Positions 62,802 to 64,000 of a stretch of DNA of 64,000 nucleotides are shown in pieces (position 1 is the first letter of the stretch; every line of letters begins with the position of its first letter). Origin of the DNA: CAYREX01 sp964423505 (lineage in GTDB: Bacteria > Fermentibacterota > Fermentibacteria > Fermentibacterales > JCC-6); the NCBI GenBank assembly GCA_964423505.1, contig CAYREX010000009.1:1-64000 (forward strand). The letters run 5' to 3'. The notes beneath the pieces were generated by a model, which saw only the letters and a program-made list of their open reading frames with translations, was not told the DNA's origin and did not search any database. The position numbers were made by a program, and so were the translations under genes.

Positions 62802-64000
62802 ATGGGCATGGGCGCGGCACTTCTGGCCGCCGCGGTCTCCGCGATGTCGGTCACCATAACGGAGCCTGCCGACGGCGGCTCCTACGACGGGGACTGGCTC
62901 ACCGTCAGGGCCCTGGTCGAGAACGGGAACAGCCTTCCGGACTCGGTATGCCTCAACCTGAACGGCGAGCCGCAGATGCCGGTCCCCAGGCTGAGCACCG
63001 ACTGGCCGACCTACATGCAGAACTACCTGAACCACGGCTTCTCGGAGTCTCCCGCCCCGGATGACGCCACCATCCTCTGGACCGCTCCGGTCACCGGTCA
63101 GTACCACGAGTTCCCGACGCCGACCGTCGTGGACGGGATCGTCTACTACCCGTCGAACGTCGGTACCGACTCCGTCTACGCCCTCGACGCGGCGACCGGC
63201 GAGGTGGTCTGGAAGTACCTGGTGGGCCAGACGGACGACGCCGTCACCGTCTCGGGAGGCCGCGCGTACGTGGCCAGCGACTCGCTCTGGTGCCTGGATG
63301 CGCTGACGGGGCGCAGGATATGGGCCTCCGGCGATGCCGGCTACGGAGGCAGCACGCCGGTGGTCCACGACGGGCACGTGTTCGCCGGGGAGAGGTCGGA
63401 GTCGCTGGACTCGAGCTGGGTCTGCAGCTTCGATGCGCGGACCGGCGAGAGGGAGTGGATGGTCTTTCTGGAAGGTGCCACCGTCAGCTGCCTCGCGCTC
63501 TGGGAGGGCATGCTCTTCGTCCCGACCTTCGAGGGGCCGCTCTACGCGCTGGACACCGCCGACGGCGGAGTCGTCTGGACCAACCGGGACGTCGAGGACG
63601 GGTACTGGGACTCCTCTCCGGTGATCGTGGACGGCAACATCTACATAGGCGGCATGGACGACCGGCTGTGGGCTTTCGACGCCATGTCGGGCGACTCCGT
63701 CTGGTCCGGCCGGCCACTCTCCGGAGGCGTCACGGCGACGCCGGCCTACCACGACGGGAGACTCTACGCCGCCGGGCAGCACGGGCCGTACGTGGCCGCG
63801 GACGCGCTGACCGGAGATGTCCTCTGGACGCGGGACTACAGGCTGCACGGCTCCTCGGCCGTGGCCGACGGGAAGGTGTTCTTCGGCGAGTACTCCTGGA
63901 ACGACAGCGCACGGGTGGTCTGCCTCGACTGCCTCACCGGGGATGCCGTATGGACCTACATGACGACGACGCACCGCTTCCAGGGGAGCCCCTCGGTCAC
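62802..64000 (+). CDS. Secreted PQQ-type beta-propeller protein, cut by window end
   Basis: The open frame runs from ATG 62802 (behind CGGGAGGAAC) through the last base shown. After a signal peptide (MGMGAALLAAAVSAMS) there is an Ig-like strand region (VTITEPADGGSYDG), then PQQ-like blades marked by VYALDAATGEVVWKY, LWCLDALTGRRIWAS, LYALDTADGGVVWTN, LWAFDAMSGDSVWSG and VAADALTGDVLWTR. These are the A-x-D-x-x-TG-x-x-x-W repeats of PQQ-dependent dehydrogenases, BamB and many surface propellers. No PQQ-binding Cys pair or catalytic Asp is visible in the part present, so a structural or binding role is likelier. Confidence 0.85.
   Translation, partial: MGMGAALLAAAVSAMSVTITEPADGGSYDGDWLTVRALVENGNSLPDSVCLNLNGEPQMPVPRLSTDWPTYMQNYLNHGFSESPAPDDATILWTAPVTGQYHEFPTPTVVDGIVYYPSNVGTDSVYALDAATGEVVWKYLVGQTDDAVTVSGGRAYVASDSLWCLDALTGRRIWASGDAGYGGSTPVVHDGHVFAGERSESLDSSWVCSFDARTGEREWMVFLEGATVSCLALWEGMLFVPTFEGPLYALDTADGGVVWTNRDVEDGYWDSSPVIVDGNIYIGGMDDRLWAFDAMSGDSVWSGRPLSGGVTATPAYHDGRLYAAGQHGPYVAADALTGDVLWTRDYRLHGSSAVADGKVFFGEYSWNDSARVVCLDCLTGDAVWTYMTTTHRFQGSPSV

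Overview
The window is GC-rich bacterial DNA carrying about 52 genes in short, tightly packed operons. Many neighbours overlap by ATGA or GTGA. Ile is often ATA and Arg often AGG despite the high GC. Several secreted proteins end in a FlgD-like (T9SS-type) C-terminal domain, there are many beta-propeller lipoproteins, and the short alanyl-tRNA synthetase is of an unusual type. Together these point to an uncultured didermic lineage of the FCB group (Fermentibacterota- or Eisenbacteria-like). That placement is inference only. UGA is a normal stop here, since most genes end in it. I see no rRNA, tRNA, IS element, prophage or CRISPR array.

Layout. 0.2-8.5 kb: a probable ceramide (sphingolipid) locus, with a CerR-like reductase divergent from a serine palmitoyltransferase and a GNAT-type ceramide synthase candidate. 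The same operon continues with a short AlaRS, a secreted caspase-fold protein, an M42 aminopeptidase and a DUF1028-TPR protein. 8.5-9.4 kb: an islet of less GC-rich DNA with an RHH/RelE toxin-antitoxin pair. 9.4-18.2 kb: a GT-C glycosyltransferase, a lipoprotein, a secreted transglutaminase-like protein, an ABC-exporter-like membrane protein, RuvX and MltG. 18.3-22.5 kb: a helical protein plus an SPFH-zinc-ribbon scaffold, then an AMP-ligase fused to a chorismate-mutase-like domain, followed by DAHP synthase. 22.6-26.6 kb: a glycolytic operon (PPi-type phosphofructokinase, GAPDH, PGK, TIM). 26.6-36.4 kb: CPBP protease, propeller proteins, PH-like proteins, a lipase, a GT-C enzyme and a DUF389 protein. 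This stretch ends with a secreted protein gene that has an in-frame UGA followed by a SECIS-like hairpin, making it a candidate selenoprotein.

36.5-50.2 kb: an FG-GAP repeat protein, a propeller lipoprotein, a B12-binding radical SAM enzyme, a PEGA-SUMF1 protein and an acyl-CoA synthetase. It closes with a surface-glycan operon (sugar amidotransferase, two GT-C transferases, flippase). 50.2-54.2 kb: topoisomerase IV parE-parC. 54.3-64 kb: a P-type ATPase, a LapA-like protein, a nitroreductase, a decayed Cys-rich gene, PurC, an APS-kinase-like protein, an MFS permease, an outer-membrane barrel, a HAD hydrolase and the start of a PQQ-propeller protein cut by the window edge.

Most of the window is core metabolism and envelope biology. 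The observations most worth following up are the candidate selenoprotein (35405-36421), the AMP-ligase/chorismate-mutase fusion beside DAHP synthase (20035-22465), the ceramide cassette (238-3672) and the short AlaRS co-transcribed with a secreted caspase-like protein.
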